Source: Candidatus Krumholzibacteriota bacterium (GTDB lineage: Bacteria > Krumholzibacteriota > Krumholzibacteriia > Krumholzibacteriales > Krumholzibacteriaceae). From it: a stretch of DNA of 64,000 nt. The notes under the pieces were generated by a model. The model saw only the letters and a list, made by a program, of their open reading frames with translations, had not been told where the DNA came from and ran no database searches. The translations under genes were made by a program, and so were the position numbers. The stretch lies in the NCBI GenBank assembly GCA_030609325.1, contig JAUWCL010000001.1:66208-130207 (forward strand), in the 5' to 3' direction. Shown piece by piece: positions 38,483 to 48,036 of the stretch (the first letter of the stretch is position 1; each line of letters opens with the position of its first letter).

Positions 38483-39837
38483 GCCCCCCCCGGGTCAAAA
38501 TACTTGCCTGGATTGAATATGTTCTCCGGATCCATCGCCCTCATGATCCCGTACTGCAGCTCGAGCTCGGCCGGCGAGAAGACCAGGCCAAGAAAGTCCT
38601 TCTTTGCCATCCCTATCCCGTGCTCTCCGCTCAGCGCCCCCCCCATCTCCGCGACTCGCGTGAAGAGCCGATCGACGAATACCATCGCCCTCTTTATCTC
38701 CGCACTTCGGCGCCTGTCGGTCATGATGTTGACGTGCAGATTCCCGTCCCCGCAATGCCCGAATATGTAGCAGTCGAGCTCGAGCTCCGAGGCGAGCCGG
38801 TGTATCCATGAGACGGCCTCGCCCAACCCACCGAGCGGGAGCGAGATATCCTCGTTGATCTTCGTGATCCCCATGCGTGCCAGACTGGGGCTGACCGATC
38901 TGCGCAGTTCCCAGAGGATATCCCTCTCCCCGTCGTCCCGTGCGGTCAGCATCCCGAGCCCGTGATTGTCGCAGAACGACGAGAGAAGGCCGTACTGCGT
39001 ATCCACATCTTCGGGTGAGCCGTCCATCTCGAAGAAGAGACAGCTGCTCCCCCTGTCGATCCCCGAGAGTTTCCTGTACTCGCTGACACAGCGCATCGTC
39101 TTCGAGTCGATAAACTCGAGGACGCTCGGTGTGAATCCGGTCGCGAGGAGCGCCGAGGCGGTGTTCATCGCCTCGCCGTCCTCCCCCGCCGCCACTAGCA
39201 CGGTCCTGAACACCTCCGGCCTCGGGAGCACCCGCATCCTGACGGAGTAGATCGCTCCGAGCGTGCCTTCAGCGCCGATCAGCAGCGCGGCGGGGCCGCG
39301 TTGAGCAGACTCGATCACCTCTCCCCCGGAATCGATCCAGACCATCGACCGCACGTACCGCCTCGTCACACCGTACTTGTAGGCCCTCGGGCCGCCGGCG
39401 TTCTCAGCGATGTTACCGCCGATCGTCGAGACCCTGAAGCTCGCAGGGTCGGGCGGATAAAAGAATCCGCGAGGTTCGAGATACTCCTGGAGATCGTTGT
39501 TCACTATCCCCGCCTCGACCGTCACGGTCCGTGCCTCCGTATCCATTTCGAGCACCCTGTTCATCTTCTCGGTCGAGACTACGACTCCACCGCATGGAAC
39601 CGATCCTCCGGAAAATCCGGTCCCGGCCCCCCTCATGAAAAGAGGCACGCCGATCCGACGCGCCTCGAAAACCGTCTTCTGCAGATCATCGAGCCCTCGA
39701 GGGAAAACTACGGCGTCGCACCACCCCCTTCTGCCAGTGGCGTCGAAACCGTACGATAACGTGTAGCGTGCCTCCCGGCGAAAGGATATCCCCCGCAGCC
39801 TCTTTCCCAGCTCCTTTATTTCGCTTTCGAGCTCCAT
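38479..39837 (-). CDS. FAD-binding oxidoreductase, GlcD/D-lactate dehydrogenase family
   Basis: RGAGTGFSGGSVPCGGVVVS; GGNIAENAGGPRAYKYG; GEHGIGMAKKDF. Confidence 0.93.
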   Translation of the reverse strand: MELESEIKELGKRLRGISFRREARYTLSYGFDATGRRGWCDAVVFPRGLDDLQKTVFEARRIGVPLFMRGAGTGFSGGSVPCGGVVVSTEKMNRVLEMDTEARTVTVEAGIVNNDLQEYLEPRGFFYPPDPASFRVSTIGGNIAENAGGPRAYKYGVTRRYVRSMVWIDSGGEVIESAQRGPAALLIGAEGTLGAIYSVRMRVLPRPEVFRTVLVAAGEDGEAMNTASALLATGFTPSVLEFIDSKTMRCVSEYRKLSGIDRGSSCLFFEMDGSPEDVDTQYGLLSSFCDNHGLGMLTARDDGERDILWELRRSVSPSLARMGITKINEDISLPLGGLGEAVSWIHRLASELELDCYIFGHCGDGNLHVNIMTDRRRSAEIKRAMVFVDRLFTRVAEMGGALSGEHGIGMAKKDFLGLVFSPAELELQYGIMRAMDPENIFNPGKYFDPGGA

Positions 39838-41028
39838 CTACGAATAGTCGCTTACGAAGCTCTCGAACCTGTCGAGGGCCATCGTCAGCTGCTCCTCGCC
39901 CGCCGCGAACGAGAAGCGGATCATGTTGTCCAATCCGAACGGCGCGCCCGGGATCACGAGAAGCCCCTTCTCCTGGAGGAGCTTCTCGCAGAACTCGGCG
40001 CTCCCGCTCACCCCGCAGGCGGGATAGAGTGACGAGACGTCGGCGAGGAAGTAGAAGGCACCGCCCGGCTCGGGAAAACTGATCCCCGGAATCGCCGCCA
40101 GGCGCTCTCCGAACATCTTCTTTCGCTTTTCGAATTCGACGCGCATGCGCTCGCGGTCGGCAGCGCCGCTCCGGACCGCCTCGAGAGCGGCCCACTGGGA
40201 AATCGCGTTGGGGCACCCCGTCGCGTGGGCCTGGTAGGCGCCCATCCTGTAGGCGAGCTGTTCCTCGGCGAGCGCGAATCCTACCCTCCAGCCCGTCATC
40301 GCGTAGCTCTTCGAGACGCCGGTGACCACGACCGACTGGTCCTTGAGAGAAGGTAGAAGCTTGACGGGAGAGTGGTGCTCGACACCGTCGAATGTGAGGA
40401 ACTCGTATATCTCGTCGCTTATCAATGCTATCCCCTCTTCGAGTAGAACGTTCCCGACAGCCTCGAGCTCTTCTCTCGTATAGACGATCCCCGCAGGGTT
40501 GTTCGGCGAGTTGAAGAGCAGTACCTTCGGCTTGCCCCTGCCGATCTCATTTCTGAGCATCTCAACGGTCATCTTGTACCCCGTCTTCGTCCCGGTCTCG
40601 ACGATCCTCGGCACCGCCCCGACGAGCTTGACCATCTCCGGATAGCTGACCCAGTACGGCGTGACGAACATCACCTCATCGCCCGGATCGGTGAGGGCGT
40701 AGAGGGAGTTGAATATGGAGTGTTTCGCCCCGTGGGAGATGACGACCTCTTTCCAGCCGTAATCGACGCCGAGAAACGCAGTGTATTCCTCGGCCACCGC
40801 CTCGCGGAGCTGCCTGATCCCGGCTGCCGGGGTGTATCGCGTCTTTCCCTCTCTTATCGCCTTTATACCTGCCTCTTTGATGACATCAGGCGTCTCGAAA
40901 TCGGGTTCACCAGCGGCAAGCCCCACGACATCCTCGCCCGCCTCCTTGAGGGTGTTGGCCCTCGTGTTGAGGCTGAGGGTCACGGACGGCTCGATTCCTG
41001 CCGCCCTCCTGCTGATGAATCCTGACAA
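39838..41028 (-). CDS. PLP-dependent aminotransferase, aspartate aminotransferase family (class I)
   Basis: SPNNPAGIVYTREEL; GVSKSYAMTGWRVGFAL. Confidence 0.94.
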   Translation of the reverse strand: MSGFISRRAAGIEPSVTLSLNTRANTLKEAGEDVVGLAAGEPDFETPDVIKEAGIKAIREGKTRYTPAAGIRQLREAVAEEYTAFLGVDYGWKEVVISHGAKHSIFNSLYALTDPGDEVMFVTPYWVSYPEMVKLVGAVPRIVETGTKTGYKMTVEMLRNEIGRGKPKVLLFNSPNNPAGIVYTREELEAVGNVLLEEGIALISDEIYEFLTFDGVEHHSPVKLLPSLKDQSVVVTGVSKSYAMTGWRVGFALAEEQLAYRMGAYQAHATGCPNAISQWAALEAVRSGAADRERMRVEFEKRKKMFGERLAAIPGISFPEPGGAFYFLADVSSLYPACGVSGSAEFCEKLLQEKGLLVIPGAPFGLDNMIRFSFAAGEEQLTMALDRFESFVSDYS

Positions 41029-41044
41029 TTCGTCCCTCCCGGCG

Positions 41045-41539
41045 TTATCCGCTCTGCAGCGGCTTCCACTCTTCGAGCCTTTTTACCACGGCTTCCGGAA
41101 CGAGGCATCCGATATCCCCGCCGAGCCTGTATATCTCCTTCACCAGAGAGCTGTGAAGGTAGATATATTTCTCGCTCGGCATGAGGAATACGGTCTCGAA
41201 CTCCGGCCGTAATTTTCTGTTCATAAGTGCGATCATCAGCTCGTATTCGAAGTCCGAAACGGCCCGGAGGCCCCTGATGACCACATCCACCTCCCTGTTC
41301 CTGAACTCGTCGACGAGCAGCCCGTCGAAGGTGACTACCTCTACCCGATCGATGCCGGTGAGGCTTTCCTTCACGACCGTCTCGCGCTGCTCGAGCGTGA
41401 GAAACGGTCCCTTGTGGTAACCTGCGGCCACCGCTACGATGACCTTGTCGAACAGGCCCGAGATCCGCTCCACGAGATCCACGTGGCCGTTCGTGATCGG
41501 GTCGAAAGTGCCCGGATAAAGGGCTATCCTGCCTTTCAT
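41045..41539 (-). CDS. coaD: Phosphopantetheine adenylyltransferase
   Basis: IALYPGTFDPITNGHVDLVERI; RGLRAVSDFEYE; SSLVKEI. Confidence 0.97.
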   Translation of the reverse strand: MKGRIALYPGTFDPITNGHVDLVERISGLFDKVIVAVAAGYHKGPFLTLEQRETVVKESLTGIDRVEVVTFDGLLVDEFRNREVDVVIRGLRAVSDFEYELMIALMNRKLRPEFETVFLMPSEKYIYLHSSLVKEIYRLGGDIGCLVPEAVVKRLEEWKPLQSG

Positions 41540-42120
41540 TCCTGTCCCTCCGCGCCTGGGCCCTGCGGCCCGTCCTCTCTATATTCGAGATACGTCACTA
41601 TCGTCTGTCCGAATTTCCTCGTCCTTTTCTTCTCGAGCGAGCCGCCGGAGGGGATATCATACTCCCCGCCGCTCTCGGTGATCAGCAGACCGCAGATCTT
41701 CCTCCCCGCCGAGCTGATCGTTCCGGCGATCCTCTGCGAGAGCTTCGAGGCGTAGGGCGGATCTACGAAGATTATGTCGAATGTTTTCTTCGATCTGATG
41801 AGGCGCTCGAGGTATTTCACAGCGTCTCCGCGCACCACCTCGGCCTGATCGGCCACCCTGCACCTGTCGAGGTTGGTCCTCAGCGCCTTGAGGATCTTCT
41901 GGTCCTGCTCGACGAATACCACCCTCGACGCCCCCCTGCTCAATGCCTCGATCCCTATCGAGCCGGAGCCGGCGAAGAGGTCGAGCACCACGGCATCCTG
42001 GACCCTGCCGTACAGGGTGTCGAATACCGAACCCTTGACGATCTGGGCCGTAGGCCTGAACTGGGGTCCATGTCCGCCCCTGAGGGCGATGCCCCTGCAT
42101 CTTCCCGTTATTACTCTCAT
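41536..42120 (-). CDS. rsmD: 16S rRNA (guanine966-N2)-methyltransferase RsmD
   Basis: MRVITGRCRGIAL; VLDLFAGSGSIGIEALSRGA; FVDPPYA. Confidence 0.95.
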   Translation of the reverse strand: MRVITGRCRGIALRGGHGPQFRPTAQIVKGSVFDTLYGRVQDAVVLDLFAGSGSIGIEALSRGASRVVFVEQDQKILKALRTNLDRCRVADQAEVVRGDAVKYLERLIRSKKTFDIIFVDPPYASKLSQRIAGTISSAGRKICGLLITESGGEYDIPSGGSLEKKRTRKFGQTIVTYLEYREDGPQGPGAEGQE

Positions 42121-42186
42121 AAGGCATTTCAGGATAAATAATCAACGGGCGGGCGGCAAGAGAAAAGGGCTTCCGGCCCGTCCGGC

Positions 42187-42225
42187 ATAAAAAAAGCCCC
42201 CGGGGTCAGGGAATCACCCGGGGGC
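42187..42225 (-). terminator. Rho-independent terminator of pilMNOPQ
   Basis: Minus strand GCCCCCGGGT-N-ACCCCGGGGGC stem followed by TTTTTTT. Confidence 0.85.
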
Positions 42226-42249
42226 GCGACGTCCAGTGGAGGGGCAAGA

Positions 42250-44139
42250 TTATTCCACTATCGTCGGTGTCACGAATATCACGAGTTCCTGCTGCTTGTT
42301 TACCTTCGATTTCGAAGAGAAGAACCAGCCGATACCCGGAATGTCCTTGAGAATGGGAACGCCTCTCACGAACTCGCTCTCGATCTCCTTCATCAGCCCA
42401 CCGATCACGGCCGTCTCTCCGTTGTTGACTATAACCCTGGTATCGGCCTCGGTCATGGAGATGATAACTCCGCCCTGGGCGGTAGCCTCGTTCTGGAGGT
42501 CGCTGACTTCAGGATGCAGGTCGAGAGTGATGGTCCTGTCGGCGTTCACATGAGGAATGACCCTCAGCATGATACCGATTTTGGTGAGCTCGGTGATCGG
42601 GTTTCCGGCCTCATCCGAGACGATGAGGGGGATCTCCTTACCGACCAGAATACTCGCCTCGCGGTTGTCCATCGTGGTGATCCGCGGGTTGGAGATCAGT
42701 TTCGCCTTGTTGCCCTTCTCGAGAGCCTTGAAGACAGCGGCGAACTCACCCCAGGACTGGACGGTCCCGTATGTCAGCCTGGTTGCCGCCGCGGCGATGT
42801 TCGCCGTGACCTCGGCGCTTCCCGTTCCGTCCAGGGTGGACGATGCGAGGTTCATGAAGGCCCAGTCAATACCGAGCTCCCTCGAGGCCTCGACGTCGAT
42901 CTCGACGATCTTGGCGTTGATATCAACCTGGTAGGTCCTCTTGTCGAGCTCGCGTACCATGCCCTCTATCTTCTCGATATTCTTCTCGATGTCGTTGACG
43001 ACAAGGGAGTTGCTGCCCTCATCGACGGCGATCATTCCGCGCTGGCTCACGATATTCTCCAGCGCCATGCGAATCTCTTCGGCGTTCGAGTTGTTGATGA
43101 AGATGATCCTGGTGACGAGGGGCAGAAGGTCGTCCTTCTTCCTCTCGGCCATCTTCTCGTCCAGTTCCTCTTTCATCAGGGCCTGCGTCTCGGCAACCCT
43201 GATCATACCGAACTCCTCGCGGTAGCCGTAGCCGTACGCCTTCAAAAGGATGTCGAGCGTCTCTTCCCATGGTGTGTCCTTGATATGGACGTATACATCG
43301 CCCTCCACGTCCTTGCCCGAGACGATGTTTACGCCGGCAAAGTCCGAGATGGTGCGGAGTACCGTCTTGATGTCGGCGCCCTGCGCGTCCAGCGTGATCT
43401 TGCGCCGGCCCATGGCCAGCCCGCCGCCGGCGGCGGGAGCGCCGCGCACGTAGTTCTGTGTCCAGTCGTTTGCCGCCCTGGCTACCCTGGCAGGAGCCGA
43501 GTTGATCTCGGTCTTGATCTCGACCGGCTCGACCTTCACCCAAGGATCCTCTTCTACGATTTCTTCCCTCTTTTTCTCGGTCTGCTGCACGGTGACCGGC
43601 TTCTCCCCCGGAGTCGTCATCGGCAGTACCGGACCCATCGTTGCCCCGGCGACCGGGATGTGCCTCGGCTCGGCAGGCTCGGGCCTGGCGAACGGCTTTA
43701 TCTCGAGGATCGGGGAGTCGTCGGCCGACGCGGTCCTGACCGTGCCCCGGGGCGACAGCTCGACGACCTGGTAGTCGCCGCTCTCATATGTCTTCCAGTC
43801 GACCTTCATCTTCAGGTCTACAACGACCCTGCTTATCAGCACGGGATCGTTCTGATACTGACTCGTTCTGACATTGCTGACTATTCCGTTCTCGGGATAA
43901 TCATCGACGTTTCTCACATCGTACATTGCGCCTATGCAATCCACTACGAGCCTGTCAGGATCGCTCATAGTGAAGGTCCTGAACTGGATGTCCCCGACCT
44001 TGCTTATCTCGAGCCTGACCTTTTCACCCTCGGGAACGACCTTGACGCCGTTGATCTCCGATACAGCGGCGAGACCGAGACCGGGCAGGACAAGACCCGC
44101 GATGATTACCAGGGCGGATCTGCGGATGCTCATCATCAT
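42250..44139 (-). CDS. pilQ: Type IV pilus secretin PilQ
   Basis: AMIN-like N-terminus, DIKTVLRTISDFAGVNIV, secretin C-terminus VPILKDIPGIGWFFSSKSK. Confidence 0.95.
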   Translation of the reverse strand: MMMSIRRSALVIIAGLVLPGLGLAAVSEINGVKVVPEGEKVRLEISKVGDIQFRTFTMSDPDRLVVDCIGAMYDVRNVDDYPENGIVSNVRTSQYQNDPVLISRVVVDLKMKVDWKTYESGDYQVVELSPRGTVRTASADDSPILEIKPFARPEPAEPRHIPVAGATMGPVLPMTTPGEKPVTVQQTEKKREEIVEEDPWVKVEPVEIKTEINSAPARVARAANDWTQNYVRGAPAAGGGLAMGRRKITLDAQGADIKTVLRTISDFAGVNIVSGKDVEGDVYVHIKDTPWEETLDILLKAYGYGYREEFGMIRVAETQALMKEELDEKMAERKKDDLLPLVTRIIFINNSNAEEIRMALENIVSQRGMIAVDEGSNSLVVNDIEKNIEKIEGMVRELDKRTYQVDINAKIVEIDVEASRELGIDWAFMNLASSTLDGTGSAEVTANIAAAATRLTYGTVQSWGEFAAVFKALEKGNKAKLISNPRITTMDNREASILVGKEIPLIVSDEAGNPITELTKIGIMLRVIPHVNADRTITLDLHPEVSDLQNEATAQGGVIISMTEADTRVIVNNGETAVIGGLMKEIESEFVRGVPILKDIPGIGWFFSSKSKVNKQQELVIFVTPTIVE

Positions 44140-44603
44140 GATTCTCCTTTGTTCTTACTGCTGCCCTCTATATTGAGGGTTACACTGGTCGTCTGTCCGA
44201 ACATCGAGATCCTCGCCACCAGCATCCGGTCGCCGACGGAAACAATGCTTCCGTTACGGATCGGATCGCCGGCCTTGAGAATGTAGGCAAATCCGTTGCT
44301 GTCCTCGAGCATCGCGTATTTCTCCATGCCGCCGGTGAGGACTCCGACGAGTGTCACGGCGTTGATATCGACGAGCTCGAACTCGGACTGTTCGTATTCT
44401 CCGACGATGAGGCTCTGGAAGGGATCTCTCCGGTTGAACGCCTGGTAGTAATACCTCTTCTCGCGGATGATCTTGCCCTCCACCATCTTTCCGTCCTGCG
44501 CGAGGACCGGGAAAAGCGGTAAAGCGGAAAGGAGAAGAGCGGCACCCGTGAACGCCCAGATCGCCTTCCAGGCTTTCTTATGAACTCTTCTTGACGCTCT
44601 CAT
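44136..44603 (-). CDS. pilP: Type IV pilus lipoprotein-like protein PilP
   Basis: RRDPFQSLI...LVGVLTGGMEKYAMLEDSNGFAYILKAGDPI; syntenic position. Confidence 0.88.
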   Translation of the reverse strand: MRASRRVHKKAWKAIWAFTGAALLLSALPLFPVLAQDGKMVEGKIIREKRYYYQAFNRRDPFQSLIVGEYEQSEFELVDINAVTLVGVLTGGMEKYAMLEDSNGFAYILKAGDPIRNGSIVSVGDRMLVARISMFGQTTSVTLNIEGSSKNKGES

Positions 44604-45186
44604 CTGTCACCTCCCCACTTTTATTCATCGTGAACGCGGTCATAGTCATCTCTGCTTCGATGGTAAATCCGCCGGTATTGTCCTTGTCCTTGTAGGGTTT
44701 GACCCTCAGGCCGGTCACGTTGATGATCCTGTCGAGGTTCGCCACCTTCGACAGGAACACGCCGACCTCATGATACTCACCCCGGATCTTCACCTTTACG
44801 GGATTCTCAGTTATGAATTCCATCGTGACGGGGAGCTGCGGCTCGAAGAGCTCGAACCGGACGCCGGACTGGCTTCCCGCCCGCGTCACCTTGCGGAGCA
44901 GCTGCGCCACTTCCTTCTCATGGGGCAGGAGGCTCTGGGCGGCGATCCACTTCTCGTGAAGCCGCTCGTACTCCTCCTCGAGTCTGGCCAGACTGTTCAC
45001 TGTCTTCCTGGCCTTCTCCAGCTCTGCGCTTAACTTGTCATACTCCGAATCGAGCGTATTGACGCGCGCCTTCAGCGGCTGAAAGAAGAAAGGCATGAAA
45101 GACGTGAAAAAGTACACGTAGCCGACTATGACGAGGAGTATCCCCACAATAAGCGTCTTCTGTACCTTGGGATCCTTGAAATCCAT
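44578..45186 (-). CDS. pilO: Type IV pilus inner-membrane protein PilO
   Basis: Single TM plus coiled coil; LPHEKEVAQLLRKVTRAGSQSG; syntenic position. Confidence 0.9.
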   Translation of the reverse strand: MDFKDPKVQKTLIVGILLVIVGYVYFFTSFMPFFFQPLKARVNTLDSEYDKLSAELEKARKTVNSLARLEEEYERLHEKWIAAQSLLPHEKEVAQLLRKVTRAGSQSGVRFELFEPQLPVTMEFITENPVKVKIRGEYHEVGVFLSKVANLDRIINVTGLRVKPYKDKDNTGGFTIEAEMTMTAFTMNKSGEVTDESVKKSS

Positions 45187-45203
45187 TCCATTACCTCTCT
45201 TCC

Positions 45204-45758
45204 CTACTGAGGCATCACATTGGCGCTCAGGCTGAATTTCATCACTTCACGCTTCTTGATCTGCCCCCGCTCCGCGATCTTGAGGTCGACGCTCGTCACG
45301 AGCGGCGAATCCTCCAGATTGGAGATCATGTCGGCAACGGTGAAGTTGGAGAACGTTATTCCGTCTATCATGAAATTGTTCGGTGAGAGCTCGTTGATAT
45401 CGGTCAGCCAGCAGTTCACCGGCAGTTTGTAGCTGATATCGTTGAGAAACTTCACCCTGTAATACCTGTTTCTGTCGAGCGATGTGATGAGGCTGAGCCT
45501 CTTGTTGACTTCCTCCCGCTCCTTGGTGATCTGCTTGATCTTGGCCAGCTGCGGGGCGAGTTTTCTGGACTCCTCCTTCGCCACCTCGATCTTCTTTTCA
45601 AGGCTTCTGACCCTGTGCCGCTGGATAGTGCCGCTTATTGCTATCGAGGCGACAAAGACCACGATCGCCGCGACCACGTACACTGTCGACATCTCGGGAA
45701 GGTGCAGTTCCTTCCTCTTGGCCCTGTCTTCCGCTGGAAGAAGATTTATCCGTATCAT
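45204..45758 (-). CDS. pilN: Type IV pilus inner-membrane protein PilN
   Basis: MIRINLLPAEDRAKRK; TM; LNDISYKLPVNCWLTDI. Confidence 0.92.
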   Translation of the reverse strand: MIRINLLPAEDRAKRKELHLPEMSTVYVVAAIVVFVASIAISGTIQRHRVRSLEKKIEVAKEESRKLAPQLAKIKQITKEREEVNKRLSLITSLDRNRYYRVKFLNDISYKLPVNCWLTDINELSPNNFMIDGITFSNFTVADMISNLEDSPLVTSVDLKIAERGQIKKREVMKFSLSANVMPQ

Positions 45759-46885
45759 TACTTGCCCGCCTTTCTCAGAGCGAGACCGATGCCGACAGTC
45801 AGCAGCGGCGCCAGGCTGTCGAGGTCTTCTTCATATTCGCCGAATACGCCTTCATCCCATTCGACAGCGTCGAGAGGATTGTGTATGGAGAATTCCATCC
45901 CGTGCTTCTCCGAAAGGATCTCCCTGAGGAAAGGTATGTGTGCCCCTCCTCCGCTCAGTGTGACCTCGTTTATATCCTCGGTGTCTCCCGCGGCCTTCAG
46001 AAAAGAAAGGCTGCGCTCGATGCCGAGCGAGAGGTCGTCGGAGCGCTTCTTTATGATTTCCCTTATCTTCGAACCGTCCAGTTCCCCGGTCTCCCCGTGG
46101 ATGACCTTCTGGGCCTCCTCGTAATCGAGACCGAGTTCCTTCTGCAAAGATTCGACGAACTGGTCGGTGCCGACACTGATGTCCCTCGTGAACTGGGGAC
46201 TGTCCCCCTGTATGATGTTGATGTTGGTAACATCGCTTCCGATGTTGATCAGGCCAATCGCCTTCCGGCTGCTGTCCGAATGATGATCGTCGAAGTCCTC
46301 TTCATCGTCCGAATCGCCGAAGCTTCCTGAGACGGCATTCCTGCTCGACTCGAAGCAGTTCTGCACGGCGAATGAATCGACGTCGATTATCGTCGGAGAG
46401 AGTCCTGCGTCCCTTATCAGGCTGGCGTGGACGTTTACCATGTCCTTCTTCGCGGCGACAAGCAGGACCTCCATCTGGTTGGCCCCGATGTCGTCATTGA
46501 GAATCTGGAAATCGAGGCAGACGTCGTCGATATCGAACGGCACGTGCTGCTCGGCTTCCCAGAAGATCGCCTCCTGCGCGTCCTCCGGGGTCATCTTGTC
46601 CATAACAACCTTCTTGACGATGACCGCGCGGCCCGAAACAGCCGACACGACATTGTCGGTCGCTATCCCCGACTGCTCGACGCACTCCCTGATCCCGTCG
46701 ATCACCAGCCCCCTGTCCATGATCTCGCCCTCGACGATCGCCTCGGGCAGTAACCTCGTGCAGCCGAAACGGACGATCTTCGGCGTGCCGCCGGAGTGAT
46801 CGATCTCGACGATCTTGATCAGGCTCGAACCGATGTCGAGTCCGACGGTCGAGGATTTCTTGCTGAGAAATGGTAATGAGATCAT
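45758..46885 (-). CDS. pilM: Type IV pilus assembly ATPase-like protein PilM
   Basis: VGLDIGSSLIKIVEI; FWEAEQHVPFDIDDVCLDFQIL; LSGGGAHIPFL. Confidence 0.95.
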   Translation of the reverse strand: MISLPFLSKKSSTVGLDIGSSLIKIVEIDHSGGTPKIVRFGCTRLLPEAIVEGEIMDRGLVIDGIRECVEQSGIATDNVVSAVSGRAVIVKKVVMDKMTPEDAQEAIFWEAEQHVPFDIDDVCLDFQILNDDIGANQMEVLLVAAKKDMVNVHASLIRDAGLSPTIIDVDSFAVQNCFESSRNAVSGSFGDSDDEEDFDDHHSDSSRKAIGLINIGSDVTNINIIQGDSPQFTRDISVGTDQFVESLQKELGLDYEEAQKVIHGETGELDGSKIREIIKKRSDDLSLGIERSLSFLKAAGDTEDINEVTLSGGGAHIPFLREILSEKHGMEFSIHNPLDAVEWDEGVFGEYEEDLDSLAPLLTVGIGLALRKAGK

Positions 46886-47018
46886 TCTCGCACCAGCCTT
46901 TTAAAATTCCTCTCAACAGGGTGGTCCAGGACCGCGCCTGTCACCCCTTGCCGACGCATCCGATACGCCGTATCCGATTGAGATAAATCGATAGTTTCTT
47001 CCTCGAGTGCCCGATAAC

Positions 47019-47033
47019 GCAACAAATGTGCCA
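47019..47033 (-). promoter_or_regulatory. Sigma-54 (-24/-12) promoter upstream of pilM
   Basis: Minus strand TGGCAC-ATTTG-TTGC, exact match to TGGCAC-N5-TTGC; 134 bp upstream of pilM. Confidence 0.85.
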
Positions 47034-47271
47034 ACGCATCGATACCCCGGCATCATTCAACTCGTGCATTACCATGTGGTTACAAACTGATATCCCGGGC
47101 ACCGACGACCGTGTCCACGGTATCTGCAATAAATCCATGCAATTCGCCAGAACGAGGGGACATTCCCGTCAACTTTGATGGACGTGGCGCCATTCACGGC
47201 CATAAATCGCGCCGATCCGGCAGGAGAGGCACCCCTTGAGGCGTTAGATGTCGCTGAAAATGTGTATGGAA

Positions 47272-48036
47272 TCAGAAACGTCCGAAATACCAGGCGAGCA
47301 GGGCCGAGCCGAAAACCATGCAAAATGCGGCTGACGGGGCGAGAAATGAGCCGAAGGCGACAGCCGTCTGCCCGTCGCCGCCCCTGCGCATCAGGGAGAT
47401 GCCGTACACCGAACCGAAGAAAGAGGCGATCACTATCACGGGCAGGATCAGGCCTATCCCGAGAAACGCGCCTATCATCGCCATGAGCTTGACGTCGCCT
47501 CCCCCCATCCCCTCGACTTTCCTCATCTTCCTGTAGAGGATACCGACGAGCCAGAGGCTGCCGCCGCCGGCGAGCGCTCCCGCCGACGACGAGATCAGGC
47601 TGAGGCCCGGATTGAAAAAACTCCACACAAGCCCGACCGCAATAAAGGAGAGACTGATCTGGTCGGGAATGATCCTGTGGTCCCAGTCGATCACCGTTAT
47701 CGCGAGCAGCGCCATCAGGAACGAGTAGGCAAAAGCGGCGTTCACCCAGTCGCCGTGGAGGTGCACTGCCAAAACGGCGAGCAGGCCCCCGAGCAGTTCG
47801 ATCACCGGGTAGCGCGGAGAGATCGAGGCGCCGCAGCGGCGGCACCTGCCGCGCAGGGTGAGGTAGCTGAGAACGGGGATGTTCTCGTACCAGGAGATCG
47901 TCTTCCCGCATCCGGGGCAGAACGACCTGGGCCTGACCACAGATCTGCCGAGCGGCATACGGTAGATGACCACGTTGAGAAAACTGCCTGCCATCAGGCC
48001 GAATATAAAGACCGGTATTTCCACTATCCAGTTCAT
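47272..48036 (-). CDS. pilD: Prepilin peptidase PilD (A24)
   Basis: GSFLNVVIYRMPLGRS; CPGCGKTISWYENIPVLSYLTLRGRCRRCGA; GGGDVKLMAMIGAFLG. Confidence 0.95.
   Translation of the reverse strand: MNWIVEIPVFIFGLMAGSFLNVVIYRMPLGRSVVRPRSFCPGCGKTISWYENIPVLSYLTLRGRCRRCGASISPRYPVIELLGGLLAVLAVHLHGDWVNAAFAYSFLMALLAITVIDWDHRIIPDQISLSFIAVGLVWSFFNPGLSLISSSAGALAGGGSLWLVGILYRKMRKVEGMGGGDVKLMAMIGAFLGIGLILPVIVIASFFGSVYGISLMRRGGDGQTAVAFGSFLAPSAAFCMVFGSALLAWYFGRF

Noticed and set aside
42514-44286. 590-aa plus-strand ORF opposite pilQ
   Set aside because: Antisense shadow of pilQ in GC-rich sequence; composition is not protein-like and pilQ motifs are clear on the other strand.
46886-47271. Intergenic pilD-pilM region considered for a c-di-GMP riboswitch
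   Set aside because: No GEMM-I core seen; explained better by the sigma-54 promoter and palindromes.
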